Part shown: piece by piece, positions 45,664 to 54,572 of the stretch
Layout of the letters: each line of letters starts with the position of its first letter
How positions within the stretch are numbered: position 1 is the stretch's first letter
Source of the DNA: Aliikangiella maris
GTDB lineage: Bacteria > Pseudomonadota > Gammaproteobacteria > Enterobacterales > Kangiellaceae
DNA: 64,000 nucleotides
Assembly: GCF_040719265.1 (NCBI RefSeq)
Contig: NZ_JBFDAH010000021.1
Location: 1-64,000, forward strand
Direction: 5' to 3'
Program-made: the position numbers and the translations under genes
The notes under the pieces: generated by a model
Database searches by the model: none
Seen by the model: only the letters and a program-made list of their open reading frames with translations
Told to the model about the DNA's origin: nothing

Positions 45664-45915
45664 ATGAAAGTTTTCATATTTACCTTTGTGCTTATGTTAA
45701 TTGTTATTGCAATAATGGCAGTTGGCTATATTTTTCAACAAAAGAAAATCAGCGGTAGCTGCGGCGGGATTTCATCATTAGGGCTAGAAAAAATGTGTGA
45801 CTGTGATGAGCCTTGTGATAACAGAAAAAAACTACTTGCTCAACAAGAAGCTGAAAGAAAAGCCGAATATGCAGCAAGAGCTCCACTTGATATAAAAGTG
45901 ATGGATGATAACTGA
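45664..45915 (+). CDS. nqrM: NQR maturation protein NqrM
   Basis: An 83-residue membrane protein (DUF539 family) needed to place iron in the NqrD/NqrE centre. One N-terminal helix (VFIFTFVLMLIVIAIMAVGYIF) is followed by the conserved cysteine region GSCGGISSLGLEKMCDCDEPC, which carries five Cys. The start is ATG 45664, with an AGAAG-type signal upstream; a GTG nine bases earlier is less likely. It is separated from the nqr operon by apbE and the nitrilase gene, which may be one transcription unit. Confidence 0.93.
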   Translation: MKVFIFTFVLMLIVIAIMAVGYIFQQKKISGSCGGISSLGLEKMCDCDEPCDNRKKLLAQQEAERKAEYAARAPLDIKVMDDN

Positions 45916-45982
45916 TTTCAGCCACATAACTTGATTTTAGTTTAGCCTATCTTTTCCAATCAAAACATTCAAACATTTATAC

Positions 45983-46023
45983 GCAGTTAAACACAATAAT
46001 CATCTTTTGTTATGTTTAACTGC
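45983..46023. repeat. Perfect 11-bp inverted repeat after nqrM
   Basis: Arms gcagttaaaca (45983-45993) and tgtttaactgc (46013-46023), with further pairing inside the loop. There is no T-run after it, so it is not a standard terminator. It might be an inefficient terminator, an RNA-stability hairpin or a protein-binding site. Confidence 0.55.
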
Positions 46024-46170
46024 ATTGAGTCGGTATCGAAGATGAACGGCAAATATTTTTGTCTCTATCATATTTTAAAATCAGCATAAGCTTTTAAAGC
46101 CAAAACCCTTTAAAAATGAATAGACAAAATGAATTTTATTAAATTATTTTCTTAGATGGTAAAGTAGGAG

Positions 46171-46602
46171 TTAATCTGTCTTGTTTAATAACGCCATTTG
46201 TCCAACCGGCGAATTTGCATCGGTCCAGACTTTATCTGACCCACGGTCAAATATCAAACTAAATAGACGAGGTTGGGTATCCGGATCCCCTTTACATGGA
46301 TAACTATGCTTTTCTCGTATATCAACGATCCTATTTCCTTCAAAAAAATCATCAGTAATACTCAGACTTAAACAGTCAATCGAAATCGAAGTCAATTTAT
46401 ATTGCTGGATAATCACTTTAGACTGATTAATCAGCATTTCATCAACTTGAGTATTTTGAGTATCTAGATTATTAGCTGACAATTCTTCACGATTATTTGC
46501 CCCTTGATCGGTACATGAGAAATTAACAAAAATACTCAATAGCAGCAAAACAACTCTACCATACCGTCGCTTGCAATGTGAGTAATTATAACGTTTTATC
46601 AT
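46171..46602 (-). CDS. Small lipoprotein, candidate immunity partner of the glucosaminidase
   Basis: A 143-residue protein with an N-terminal hydrophobic segment (GRVVLLLLSIFVNFSC) ending in a plausible lipobox Cys. The mature part is acidic and polar, with LTSISIDCLSLSI and FEGNRIVDIREKHSYPC, holding two further Cys. No family recognised. It overlaps the upstream glucosaminidase gene by 4 bases, so the two are translationally coupled. A periplasm-facing lipoprotein paired with a cell-wall hydrolase that lacks a signal peptide is the layout of type VI effector/immunity pairs; this reading is inference. Confidence 0.6.
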   Translation of the reverse strand: MIKRYNYSHCKRRYGRVVLLLLSIFVNFSCTDQGANNREELSANNLDTQNTQVDEMLINQSKVIIQQYKLTSISIDCLSLSITDDFFEGNRIVDIREKHSYPCKGDPDTQPRLFSLIFDRGSDKVWTDANSPVGQMALLNKTD

Positions 46603-47306
46603 TGATCAAAATCATCAAGATAATAAGTTGATATAATGGATTTGAGTTTATTGGCATATTGCGGATCAGTTGCATAACCCGCTTTTTGTAACTCTTCGGC
46701 AAACTTATCAGGTTCATTGGCATATAAAAATGCCTGACTATAGCGCGGATTGGTCGTTAGAAAATGTCCATAATCCTCCGCAGCCTCTGCAAAATCTGCA
46801 TAGGCTCTAAAACTATCTTCAATCGTTATTTTATTACCATTTTCATATTCTGTCGTGGTAAAGGTAGTGGTACTTCCTTGAGTATTATGCGCTTTTATTC
46901 CAAAGTAGGCATTATCTTTTACTGCTCTACCCCACCCCGACTCAAGGGCAGCTTGTGCAATAATGATAGAAACAGGCACACGATATTTAGCATTAACACT
47001 TTGCGCAGCAGTTAGCGTTTTATCAATGAAAGCGCAGACATTGGCTGGCCTTGGTTTACGTTTGTTGTTAATTAAAGTTTTGAGCGTTATGCCACTTGGC
47101 TCAACCAATCCATCAGGATGATTCATTCCGACAACTTTAGCTTGATAAGTTCGAATTGCATTGATTGTCATTGGCCCAATCAATCCATCTTCATCAAGCG
47201 TTTTTATATCGGGAATTAAATAGTGATTATGGTTCAGTAACTGTTGAACAGTCAAGGTATCGTTTTTTTGGTTTTGACCGCCTTCACCGACCGATTGGTT
47301 AATCAT
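46599..47306 (-). CDS. Peptidoglycan-binding plus glucosaminidase (GH73-like) protein
   Basis: 235 residues. An N-terminal peptidoglycan-binding-like domain (LTVQQLLNHNHYLIPDIKTLDEDGLIGPMTINAIRTYQ, about 18-57, shown here as landmarks rather than in full) precedes a FlgJ/GH73-type N-acetylglucosaminidase domain (about 95-235), with PVSIIIAQAALESGWGRAV carrying the catalytic Glu and NAYFGIKAH after it. It has no signal peptide and no flagellar rod domain, so it is not a normal autolysin or FlgJ. With the overlapping lipoprotein gene it resembles Tge-type secreted glucosaminidase effectors. No VgrG, Hcp or PAAR gene is in the window. Confidence 0.8.
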   Translation of the reverse strand: MINQSVGEGGQNQKNDTLTVQQLLNHNHYLIPDIKTLDEDGLIGPMTINAIRTYQAKVVGMNHPDGLVEPSGITLKTLINNKRKPRPANVCAFIDKTLTAAQSVNAKYRVPVSIIIAQAALESGWGRAVKDNAYFGIKAHNTQGSTTTFTTTEYENGNKITIEDSFRAYADFAEAAEDYGHFLTTNPRYSQAFLYANEPDKFAEELQKAGYATDPQYANKLKSIISTYYLDDFDQ

Positions 47307-47457
47307 TCGTTTTCACCTTCACAAATTAATTTGTGTTTTATGGATAGAGAACTTGAATTTTAAAAACCAGGAATAATACGAAATCGATAAGAACGATAAG
47401 CCTGCATTAATACTTTACACTAAATTTTTGTAAACGAATTAACCAACCATTATCAAT

Positions 47458-47871
47458 TTATTTCTTGGGACGGGTAGCACTCAATCGGCAAAAAGCATTT
47501 AAAACACTTTGCCGCGAAATCATGCCGACTAAAACATCTTTTTCAATTACGGGGTACATTCGCACCCCATCTTTTAAAAATTTTTCAGCAACATCGGTAA
47601 TGTTATCTGAGGGATGAACCGTTTTTAGCTGTGTTGACATGCGATCGGAAACCAAATCACCATAATCCTGATTATAAACCGCGCTTAATACCGTATGTAA
47701 ACAATCTTTTTCCGAGAGAAAACCAATAACCCGATTATGATTATCAACAACAGGGGCACCAGATAAACGATATTCCAGTAAAGTTTGCGCAGCCTCCACA
47801 ATATCAACATGAGGCTTCATGGTTATCATTGCTGAAGTCATATAATCTTTAACGGTTACCGATTTTAACAT
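47458..47871 (-). CDS. Two-CBS-domain protein
   Basis: 137 residues from ATG 47869-47871, which has AAGGGG five bases upstream; a GTG two codons earlier overlaps that signal. It consists of two CBS domains, VKDYMTSAMITMKPHVDIVEA to FLSEKDCLHTVL, and VSDRMSTQLKTVHPSDNI to MISRQSVLNAF. CBS pairs bind adenine nucleotides and often regulate other proteins; no partner domain is attached. It lies 70 bp downstream of glmM. Confidence 0.9.
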   Translation of the reverse strand: MLKSVTVKDYMTSAMITMKPHVDIVEAAQTLLEYRLSGAPVVDNHNRVIGFLSEKDCLHTVLSAVYNQDYGDLVSDRMSTQLKTVHPSDNITDVAEKFLKDGVRMYPVIEKDVLVGMISRQSVLNAFCRLSATRPKK

Positions 47872-47942
47872 AGTCACCCCTTAACCAATCCACTATAAAT
47901 TATTCAGCCTTGCAGTTTTTTAATCAGGCCCTTTTAATTTGA

Positions 47943-49280
47943 TTATAGTGTATTTCTGACGACATCAGCCAATTGATTGGCATATTTATCCACAACACTG
48001 GCTTCATTCCCTTCAACCATGACGCGGATCAATGGTTCGGTGCCAGAAGCACGTAGCAACACCCGTCCACTGTCTGCCAACTCATGCTCCACCTCAGCGA
48101 CGGCTTTAACGATAGCATCATGCTTCATAGGATCGGTTTTTTCTGTCACCTTTACATTAATCATGGTTTGCGGTGCTTTGCTCATGCCTTGCTTAAGTTC
48201 TGCGAGCGTTTTTCCTTCTGTCGCCATTACTGCAAGAACCTGTAACGCAGAAATAATTCCATCACCCGTCGTATTTTTATCAAGACAAACCAGATGCCCT
48301 GATGACTCACCGCCAAATTTCCAGCCATGCTTTTGCATTAATTCCATCACATAGCGATCACCAACCTTGGCTCGTTCAAATGGTATACCATCGGCTTCGA
48401 AGGCTTTTTGCAATCCAAAATTTGACATTAAGGTGCCAACAACACCGCCACCTAACTGGCCACGATTATTCGCATCTTTTGCGATGATATACAATAACTC
48501 ATCACCATCAACCACTTCACCATTGTGGTCGACCATCATCAGTCGATCAGCGTCGCCATCAAGCGCGATTCCCAAATCTGCCTGTTCGGCAACCACAACT
48601 TTCGCCAATGCATCTAAGTCTGTTGCGCCGCAGTTTTTGTTAATATTTAACCCGTCAGGATGATTATAAATTGAGATTATATTACCACCTAACTCACGAA
48701 AAACTTTATTAGCGATGGAATAGCCAGCCCCATTGGCAGTGTCGACAACAATTTTAATCCCTTCTAATGATAATGAGGCCGGAACTGTCGCTTTACAAAA
48801 CTCGATATAGCGCCCTGCTGCCGTTTGCACGATTTTTGCCTTACCTAACTTTTCAGCAGAAACAGTGGTCATTGGCTGATCGATCATTGCTTCAATTTCA
48901 AGTTCAACTTCATCGGGTAATTTAAAGCCGTCAGATGAAAAAAACTTTATGCCGTTATCAAGATAGGAGTTATGCGACGCAGAAATAACAATTCCTGCAG
49001 CAGCTCGAAAGGTTCGTGTCAAGTAAGCAATACCCGGCGTTGGCATGGGGCCCAATAATTGTACATTCATCCCTGCCGCAATGATTCCCGACTCTAATGC
49101 CGATTCAAACATATAGCCTGAAATTCGAGTGTCTTTTCCAATAACAATACGATCTCTGGCAGAGGAGCCTAATACTTTTCCAGCCGCCCATCCCAGTTTT
49201 AGTACAAACTCTGGAGTAATTGGATATTCTCCGACTTTTCCACGAATCCCATCGGTTCCAAAGTATTTTCTTTTCGACAT
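47943..49280 (-). CDS. glmM: Phosphoglucosamine mutase
   Basis: Converts glucosamine 6-phosphate to glucosamine 1-phosphate for UDP-GlcNAc and cell-wall synthesis. The start at ATG 49278-49280 (MSKRKYFGTDGIRGKVGEYP) has AGGAG seven bases upstream; an earlier start adds six residues only. The active-site serine is in GIVISASHNSYLDNGIK, the metal loop is DGDADRLMMVD, the sugar loop GGESSGHLVC, and the phosphate loop RASGTEPLIRVMVEG. Length 445, normal. It follows folP, the usual folP-glmM order. Confidence 0.97.
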   Translation of the reverse strand: MSKRKYFGTDGIRGKVGEYPITPEFVLKLGWAAGKVLGSSARDRIVIGKDTRISGYMFESALESGIIAAGMNVQLLGPMPTPGIAYLTRTFRAAAGIVISASHNSYLDNGIKFFSSDGFKLPDEVELEIEAMIDQPMTTVSAEKLGKAKIVQTAAGRYIEFCKATVPASLSLEGIKIVVDTANGAGYSIANKVFRELGGNIISIYNHPDGLNINKNCGATDLDALAKVVVAEQADLGIALDGDADRLMMVDHNGEVVDGDELLYIIAKDANNRGQLGGGVVGTLMSNFGLQKAFEADGIPFERAKVGDRYVMELMQKHGWKFGGESSGHLVCLDKNTTGDGIISALQVLAVMATEGKTLAELKQGMSKAPQTMINVKVTEKTDPMKHDAIVKAVAEVEHELADSGRVLLRASGTEPLIRVMVEGNEASVVDKYANQLADVVRNTL

Positions 49281-49314
49281 TGATGTCTCCTGAAGCAATT
49301 AATTTTTCATCATT

Positions 49315-50181
49315 TCATTTACTGACCGACTGGAGGGCCAGAAAGATCTTTTTAACATCAAGCGTTTGCTTAACATCGTGTACGCGGAGTATAGCAGCAC
49401 CATTTTGCATTGCGATTAAAGCAACCGCCAAACTCCCAGCCAGTCGGTCATCAACTTCCCGACCAGTTATTTGTCCTAACATCGATTTACGAGATAATCC
49501 AGCTAAAACAGGTAATCCCAATTGCTTAAATTGATTGAGATGCTGGAGTAACTGCAAATTATGCTGCAGTGTTTTTCCAAAACCAAAACCTGGATCCACC
49601 GATAATAACGCGCGCGCTAACCCAGCTTTAACACAACAATCCACACGTTGCTTTAAATAGGCCAAAACCTCAGAAACGACTTGCGAATAATTCGGATTCT
49701 TTTGCATAGTCTGTGGCATACCTTGCATGTGCATCAGGCAAACAGGCAACTGACTTGCTACCGCAGCATCAAGGGCTCCCGGCATAGAAAGCGCTCGGAC
49801 ATCATTCAACATATCAGCACCAGCTTTAGCTGCAGCGAGCATCACTTCAGGTTTGCTGGTATCAATCGAAATTTTTGCTCCCAAGGATTTCACTTTTTCG
49901 ATAATCGGAATAACCCTATCAAGCTCTTGGTTTACCGAAACTTCTGCCGCGCCAGGGCGAGTCGATTCACCGCCAATATCAATAATATCAGCCCCATCGA
50001 CTAGCATTTGTTCAGCATGAGCAATTGCCTTATCGCGTTGATTAAATTTTGAACCGTCAGAAAATGAGTCGGGAGTGACATTTAAAATGCCCATGATTAT
50101 TGGTACATTTTGTTGATATATTGGATGACGAGATACAATTTTAGTATCAGAGCATTTAGTATCAGATTGTGTAGTTTGCAA
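49315..50181 (-). CDS. folP: Dihydropteroate synthase
   Basis: 288 residues; joins p-aminobenzoate to dihydropterin pyrophosphate in folate synthesis, the sulfonamide target. Both family signatures are present: IMGILNVTPDSFSDG and DIIDIGGESTRPGA. Others are ISIDTSKPEVMLAA and GFGFGKTLQHNLQLL. The C-terminus (LAGLSRKSMLGQITG, LRVHDVKQTLD) is standard. It lies 34 bp upstream of glmM; ftsH, often its upstream neighbour, is not here. Divergent from ubiE. Confidence 0.97.
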   Translation of the reverse strand: MQTTQSDTKCSDTKIVSRHPIYQQNVPIIMGILNVTPDSFSDGSKFNQRDKAIAHAEQMLVDGADIIDIGGESTRPGAAEVSVNQELDRVIPIIEKVKSLGAKISIDTSKPEVMLAAAKAGADMLNDVRALSMPGALDAAVASQLPVCLMHMQGMPQTMQKNPNYSQVVSEVLAYLKQRVDCCVKAGLARALLSVDPGFGFGKTLQHNLQLLQHLNQFKQLGLPVLAGLSRKSMLGQITGREVDDRLAGSLAVALIAMQNGAAILRVHDVKQTLDVKKIFLALQSVSK

Positions 50182-50398
50182 TATCGGTTCTCTTCAAACA
50201 ACCACCTGAAACACGGTGTTTTTTCAGACAAGCATTTATTATGACAAAAAAGTGCTGTCGGTGGTAGTCAAGCGATCATGACACTTGATCTAGATCGATT
50301 AACGCTTTACCACCCAATATAGGCGGATTCGAGCTGACCCACTTTTATTCTCTTGCTATAATTGGGCACCAAACGAATGAGATATCAAAGATAACCCC

Positions 50399-51298
50399 AT
50401 GTCCTACGCCTCAGCAAACAATTCTGAAAACGATCACTCTGATGCAACCCACTCTAATGATCATCTCTCTCAAGATAATCATTCGGACAAAAACGGCATC
50501 AACCTCAACGATACTGAAAAGGGTCATCCCGAGAGTCAACAAGCATCCCAACAAAGGGCAGAGAAAACACATTTTGGTTTTCAGCAGGTTGATATCGCAG
50601 AAAAACAACAACGGGTTGCCAGTGTATTTCACTCAGTTGCACAAAAATACGATCTGATGAATGACATAATGTCAGGTGGCGTCCATCGGCTGTGGAAACG
50701 CTTTACCATTGAAATGAGTGGTGCAAGACCAGGCCACAAGATTTTAGATTTAGCGGGTGGTACGGGCGATTTAACCGCGCTTTTTTCGCCGCGAGTTGGG
50801 CCTCAAGGTCAAATTATTCTAGCTGACATCAATGACTCAATGCTTAAAGTTGGCCGTGACCGATTAATCAATGAAGGATTATGTCAAAACATTCAATATG
50901 CTCAAGTCAATGCAGAATGCTTGCCCTTTGCCAACAACACCTTTGATTGCATTACCATTGCTTTTGGCTTACGCAATGTTACCCACAAAGAGCAAGCGCT
51001 GGCATCAATGTTTCGGGTGTTAAAACCTGGCGGGCGACTTTTAGTGCTTGAATTTTCCAAGCCGATCTATTCATGGTTAAACAAAATTTATGATCAGTAC
51101 TCATTTCACTTACTGCCAAGGTTTGGAAAATGGGTTACCGGTGATGCTGAAAGTTATCAATATTTAGCTGAGTCTATTCGTATGCATCCCGATCAAAAAA
51201 CCTTGAAGACAATGTTTGAACAAGTGGGTTTTGAAGATTGTCAGTACCATAATTTAACGGGTGGTATCGTTGCGCTTCATCGAGGTTTTAAGTATTAA
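50399..51298 (+). CDS. ubiE: Ubiquinone/menaquinone C-methyltransferase UbiE with polar N-terminal extension
   Basis: A SAM-dependent methyltransferase of quinone synthesis. The core starts at about residue 57 (THFGFQQVDIAEKQQRVASVF), with HSVAQKYDLMNDIMSGGVHRLWK and the SAM loop ILDLAGGTGDL; AFGLRNVTHKEQAL and FSKPIYSWLNKIYDQYSFHLLPR follow. The core is normal length (about 245), but a tail of ~55 residues at the N-terminus rich in Asn, Asp, His, Ser and Gln is unusual. An internal start nearer the core is possible, but none has an evident ribosome binding site. First of ubiE-ubiJ-ubiB. Confidence 0.96.
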   Translation: MSYASANNSENDHSDATHSNDHLSQDNHSDKNGINLNDTEKGHPESQQASQQRAEKTHFGFQQVDIAEKQQRVASVFHSVAQKYDLMNDIMSGGVHRLWKRFTIEMSGARPGHKILDLAGGTGDLTALFSPRVGPQGQIILADINDSMLKVGRDRLINEGLCQNIQYAQVNAECLPFANNTFDCITIAFGLRNVTHKEQALASMFRVLKPGGRLLVLEFSKPIYSWLNKIYDQYSFHLLPRFGKWVTGDAESYQYLAESIRMHPDQKTLKTMFEQVGFEDCQYHNLTGGIVALHRGFKY

Positions 51299-51368
51299 AT
51301 TTATCAATCGGTAATTAACTTTCAGTCAGTTAAATTTAGCGACTCATTATGCACATGCCAAGGTAGCA

Positions 51369-51989
51369 ATGAAACATTCGATCAATCAGCTTTCGGCAAC
51401 TTGCCTTGAACAACTTGCTAACCGAGTTTTAGCACTCGATCCACAAGCGCATCAAGGTTTAGTCCCATTTGCAGGCAAAATCATTCACTTACAAATCATT
51501 GACTGGCAAATTAACTACTATGTTATGTTTCCTGGACAAAGTCTGGTGATTCATGACTTTTGTAACCGTCCAGTCTCGGCCTGTATCAGTGGTAAACTGA
51601 CTGATTTTTTAAATGCCGCTCTTCAAGAAAATACTGGCGATGCGCTGTTTACCGGAGAATTAAGTTTTACAGGTGAAATAAATACCGCACGTCAGTTTCA
51701 AGCCTATATTCAAGCGTTGCAAATTGATTGGCGAGAGCCCATAACAGGCATCTTTGGGGATATTGCGGGTCAAACGATAACAGATGGAATTAGCCAACTG
51801 TTTAATTTTGGTCAATCACTTTTTAAAGCGACACAACAAAATATTCCAGAATATTTGCAGGAAGAAGCTCGGGTAACTCCCACGGCCAGCGAACAAGCTA
51901 TATTTTTTGATAATATTGATTTACTACGCAGTCAGGCTGACCGCTTAAGCGCCAGAGTGTCACGACTTGAACAAAATTTTCAAAAATAA
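51369..51989 (+). CDS. ubiJ: Ubiquinone biosynthesis accessory factor UbiJ
   Basis: 206 residues with an SCP2-type lipid-binding domain (about 15-120: KIIHLQIIDWQINYYVMFPG, ISGKLTDFLNAAL, LFTGELSFTGEINTARQFQ) and a C-terminal coiled coil (FDNIDLLRSQADRLSARVSRL). In E. coli UbiJ joins UbiK to organise the soluble ubiquinone-synthesis complex. Position between ubiE and ubiB matches E. coli. Confidence 0.94.
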   Translation: MKHSINQLSATCLEQLANRVLALDPQAHQGLVPFAGKIIHLQIIDWQINYYVMFPGQSLVIHDFCNRPVSACISGKLTDFLNAALQENTGDALFTGELSFTGEINTARQFQAYIQALQIDWREPITGIFGDIAGQTITDGISQLFNFGQSLFKATQQNIPEYLQEEARVTPTASEQAIFFDNIDLLRSQADRLSARVSRLEQNFQK

Positions 51990-52066
51990 CTTAACCGCTG
52001 TGCAAAGATATATAGTCAGGCAGATAAAGTTAAGTTTGTTAAAAAACCAATAAATGAACTGTTAGT

Positions 52067-53704
52067 ATGACCAATCTTTTAACATTACATCGTGCATTTG
52101 TTATCAATCGAGTCTTGGTACGTCATGGACTAGATGAGTTTCTTGCACCGACACCACTATCGCGAGTGGTTAAAGTTCTCAAGTTATTTGCATTAACTCG
52201 AAACAATAACAAACAGTTAAGTCGCGGTCAGCGACTGAATCTTGCATTGACCGAACTCGGGCCGATTTTTATCAAGCTTGGGCAAATGCTTTCTACTCGG
52301 CGGGATTTACTGCCAGACGATATTGCTTTTGAACTCGCTAAACTACAAGACAAAGTCCAGCCTTTTGATTCGCAACTTGCCATAGCTACCGTTGAGGCAC
52401 AGTTGGGTCACCCCATCAGCCAATGTTTTGCTTTTTTTGATGAAACGCCAATGGCATCAGCTTCTATTGCTCAAGTGCACGGAGCCCGCTTAATCACTGG
52501 TGAAGATGTGGTTGTTAAAATTATTCGCCCTGGCATTGAGAAAAAAATTAAAGCTGACTTAAAATTACTGCACCTGGTTGCCACCTGGTTCGAAAAATAC
52601 TCATCCACCGGCCGTCGATTACACGCCAAAACAGTGATCGCCGACTATCAGACAACCCTGTTTAACGAGCTGGATTTGCGAATTGAAGCGGCCAATACCA
52701 GTCAACTCAAGCATAATTTTATTGATAATCCGGTATTATATGTGCCGAGTGTTTATTGGGAATACTGTCAGCCTCAGGTTATGGTACAAGAGCGCATACG
52801 CGGCATCCCTATCGGCGAAGTCGCGCAATTGAAAGCTGCGGGAGTAAACATGCAAAAACTGGCGCACCGTGGCGTTGAAATATTTTTTACTCAAGTATTC
52901 AAACACAGTTATTTTCATGCCGACATGCACCCTGGCAATATTTTTGTCGATGCCTCCGATCCGGAAAATCCAACTTATATTGCAATCGATTGTGGCATAA
53001 TGGGCACACTAAATGAATCTGATAAACGCTATTTAGCGCAAAATTTTGTAGCCTTTTTTAATCGAGACTATCGGCGGATTGCAGAACTGCACCTCGCCTC
53101 AGGTTGGATTGCAGAGCATATTTCTGCCGAAGAATTTGAGTCAGCCATTCGAACCGCTTGCGAGCCAATATTTGGCAAAGCCTTAGACGAAATATCTTTC
53201 AGCCACTTTTTAGTACAACTGTTTCAAACCGCAAGACGTTTTGAAATGGAAGTTCAACCACAATTGGTATTATTACAAAAAACCCTGCTTTATATTGAAG
53301 GGTTGGGTCGTCAGCTCTATCCGCAATTAGATCTGTGGGAAACCGCTCAACCTTTCCTTAAAGATTGGCTAAAACAATCTTATGGACCGCGCGCCATCTA
53401 CCGCAAAATCAAAAGGAAACTGCCTGACTGGTTTGAGCAATTTCCTGATATGCCCGAAAAAGCGGCGAAACTGCTTGAGCACTCTTTGCAATCAGCCTCG
53501 TATCAGCAACAGCTTATCCTCTCAGTGAAATCACTAAAAGCTAGCCAAAAGCAATCAGCTTTACGTCTGCGCTTTGCTTTACTGGGTCTGGCTTTGGTTT
53601 TAATCGCTTTGTCGGATATATCTTTTGGCTTATCTCAAGATTGGAAAACCAGCATTTTACTGGGCTTGTCATTCATTAGTTTTGTGGTATCTTTCAGGAC
53701 CTGA
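52067..53704 (+). CDS. ubiB: Ubiquinone biosynthesis ATPase/kinase-like protein UbiB
   Basis: 545 residues of the ABC1/ADCK/UbiB atypical kinase family, needed for aerobic ubiquinone synthesis. The KxGQ motif is in FIKLGQMLSTRRDLLPDDI, the A-rich loop in MASASIAQVHGARL, catalytic region HADMHPGNIFVDA, and metal-binding YIAIDCGIMGTL. Two C-terminal hydrophobic helices (LRFALLGLALVLIALSDI, SILLGLSFISFVVSF) anchor it. Length normal. Last of the ubi cluster. Confidence 0.97.
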   Translation: MTNLLTLHRAFVINRVLVRHGLDEFLAPTPLSRVVKVLKLFALTRNNNKQLSRGQRLNLALTELGPIFIKLGQMLSTRRDLLPDDIAFELAKLQDKVQPFDSQLAIATVEAQLGHPISQCFAFFDETPMASASIAQVHGARLITGEDVVVKIIRPGIEKKIKADLKLLHLVATWFEKYSSTGRRLHAKTVIADYQTTLFNELDLRIEAANTSQLKHNFIDNPVLYVPSVYWEYCQPQVMVQERIRGIPIGEVAQLKAAGVNMQKLAHRGVEIFFTQVFKHSYFHADMHPGNIFVDASDPENPTYIAIDCGIMGTLNESDKRYLAQNFVAFFNRDYRRIAELHLASGWIAEHISAEEFESAIRTACEPIFGKALDEISFSHFLVQLFQTARRFEMEVQPQLVLLQKTLLYIEGLGRQLYPQLDLWETAQPFLKDWLKQSYGPRAIYRKIKRKLPDWFEQFPDMPEKAAKLLEHSLQSASYQQQLILSVKSLKASQKQSALRLRFALLGLALVLIALSDISFGLSQDWKTSILLGLSFISFVVSFRT

Positions 53705-53780
53705 TGGTTTGTCAAAACCCATGTAATAATTTTCAATTATCCTGTCACTTCATAACTTATTGAAAAATTTGGAGAAAAAA

Positions 53781-54116
53781 ATGGACGACTGTTTGTTTTG
53801 TAAAATAAATCAAAATCAGATCCCATCAGATAAAGTCTATGAAGATGATGATGTGATTGTGATTAAAGATATTGCCCCCAAAGCCAAGGTACACTTACTC
53901 GTTATTCCCAAAAAACACATTGCCAGCTTAAATGAATTGTTACCAGAAGATCGCGAACTTATGGGAAAAATCATGTTATTGTTACCAGAATTAGCCAAAG
54001 CTCAAGGGCTTGATAGCGGTTTTAGAACCATTATTAATACCGGCAAAGGTGGTGGTCAGGAAGTATTTCATATTCATGTCCATCTGCTGGGCGGTAGTGC
54101 AATGCCGTTTGCTTAA
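53781..54116 (+). CDS. HIT-family nucleotide hydrolase (HinT-like)
   Basis: 111 residues from ATG 53781 (MDDCLFCKINQNQIPSDKVY), with GGAG eight bases upstream; a TTG 21 bases earlier is unlikely. The histidine-triad motif is QEVFHIHVHLLGG, with the conserved KAKVHLLVIPKKHIASL strand before it. Probably a purine nucleoside phosphoramidase like E. coli HinT. Lies between ubiB and tatA. Confidence 0.95.
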   Translation: MDDCLFCKINQNQIPSDKVYEDDDVIVIKDIAPKAKVHLLVIPKKHIASLNELLPEDRELMGKIMLLLPELAKAQGLDSGFRTIINTGKGGGQEVFHIHVHLLGGSAMPFA

Positions 54117-54285
54117 ATAAAGCAGCAACAATATCTAAAAAGTGATAAATTAATACGCTGATTAATAATTGCCTCCTGTCGTTATTAATCTCAATGAAAA
54201 TTAAATGATTTTCATAAGACTGAATTTTATAATATATCGTACCTTAAAAATCGGTATTAACTTGTTGATTTAAGAGAGAAAGGCC

Positions 54286-54555
54286 ATGTTAAGTTTTGGG
54301 CAGTTAGTCGTAATTTTAATTATTGTTATTTTATTATTTGGAACAAAGCGCCTGAAAAATATGGGAGCCGATTTAGGTTCGGCCTTTAAAGGATTTAAAA
54401 AAGCGGTCAATGATGGCGAAAACGATAAAAATGCCGATGCTGAAAAAGCCGGTTCTATCGAACAGCAAGAGCGCTCAACAATCATCGAAGGAGAAATCGT
54501 CAAAGACGATACAAATAAAGAACGCGCCGTCAAAGATAAAGAAAACACCAAATAA
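54286..54555 (+). CDS. tatA: Sec-independent translocase subunit TatA
   Basis: 89 residues. One N-terminal helix (LVVILIIVILLFGTKRLKNMG) carries the FGTKRL hinge, followed by the amphipathic helix GADLGSAFKGFKKAVND and an acidic, flexible tail. TatA forms the pore of the twin-arginine pathway, which exports folded proteins. The segment before the helix is short (MLSFGQ) and lacks the usual tryptophan. Start of tatA-tatB-tatC. Confidence 0.95.
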   Translation: MLSFGQLVVILIIVILLFGTKRLKNMGADLGSAFKGFKKAVNDGENDKNADAEKAGSIEQQERSTIIEGEIVKDDTNKERAVKDKENTK

Positions 54556-54572
54556 CCAGCTAAACGACGACT

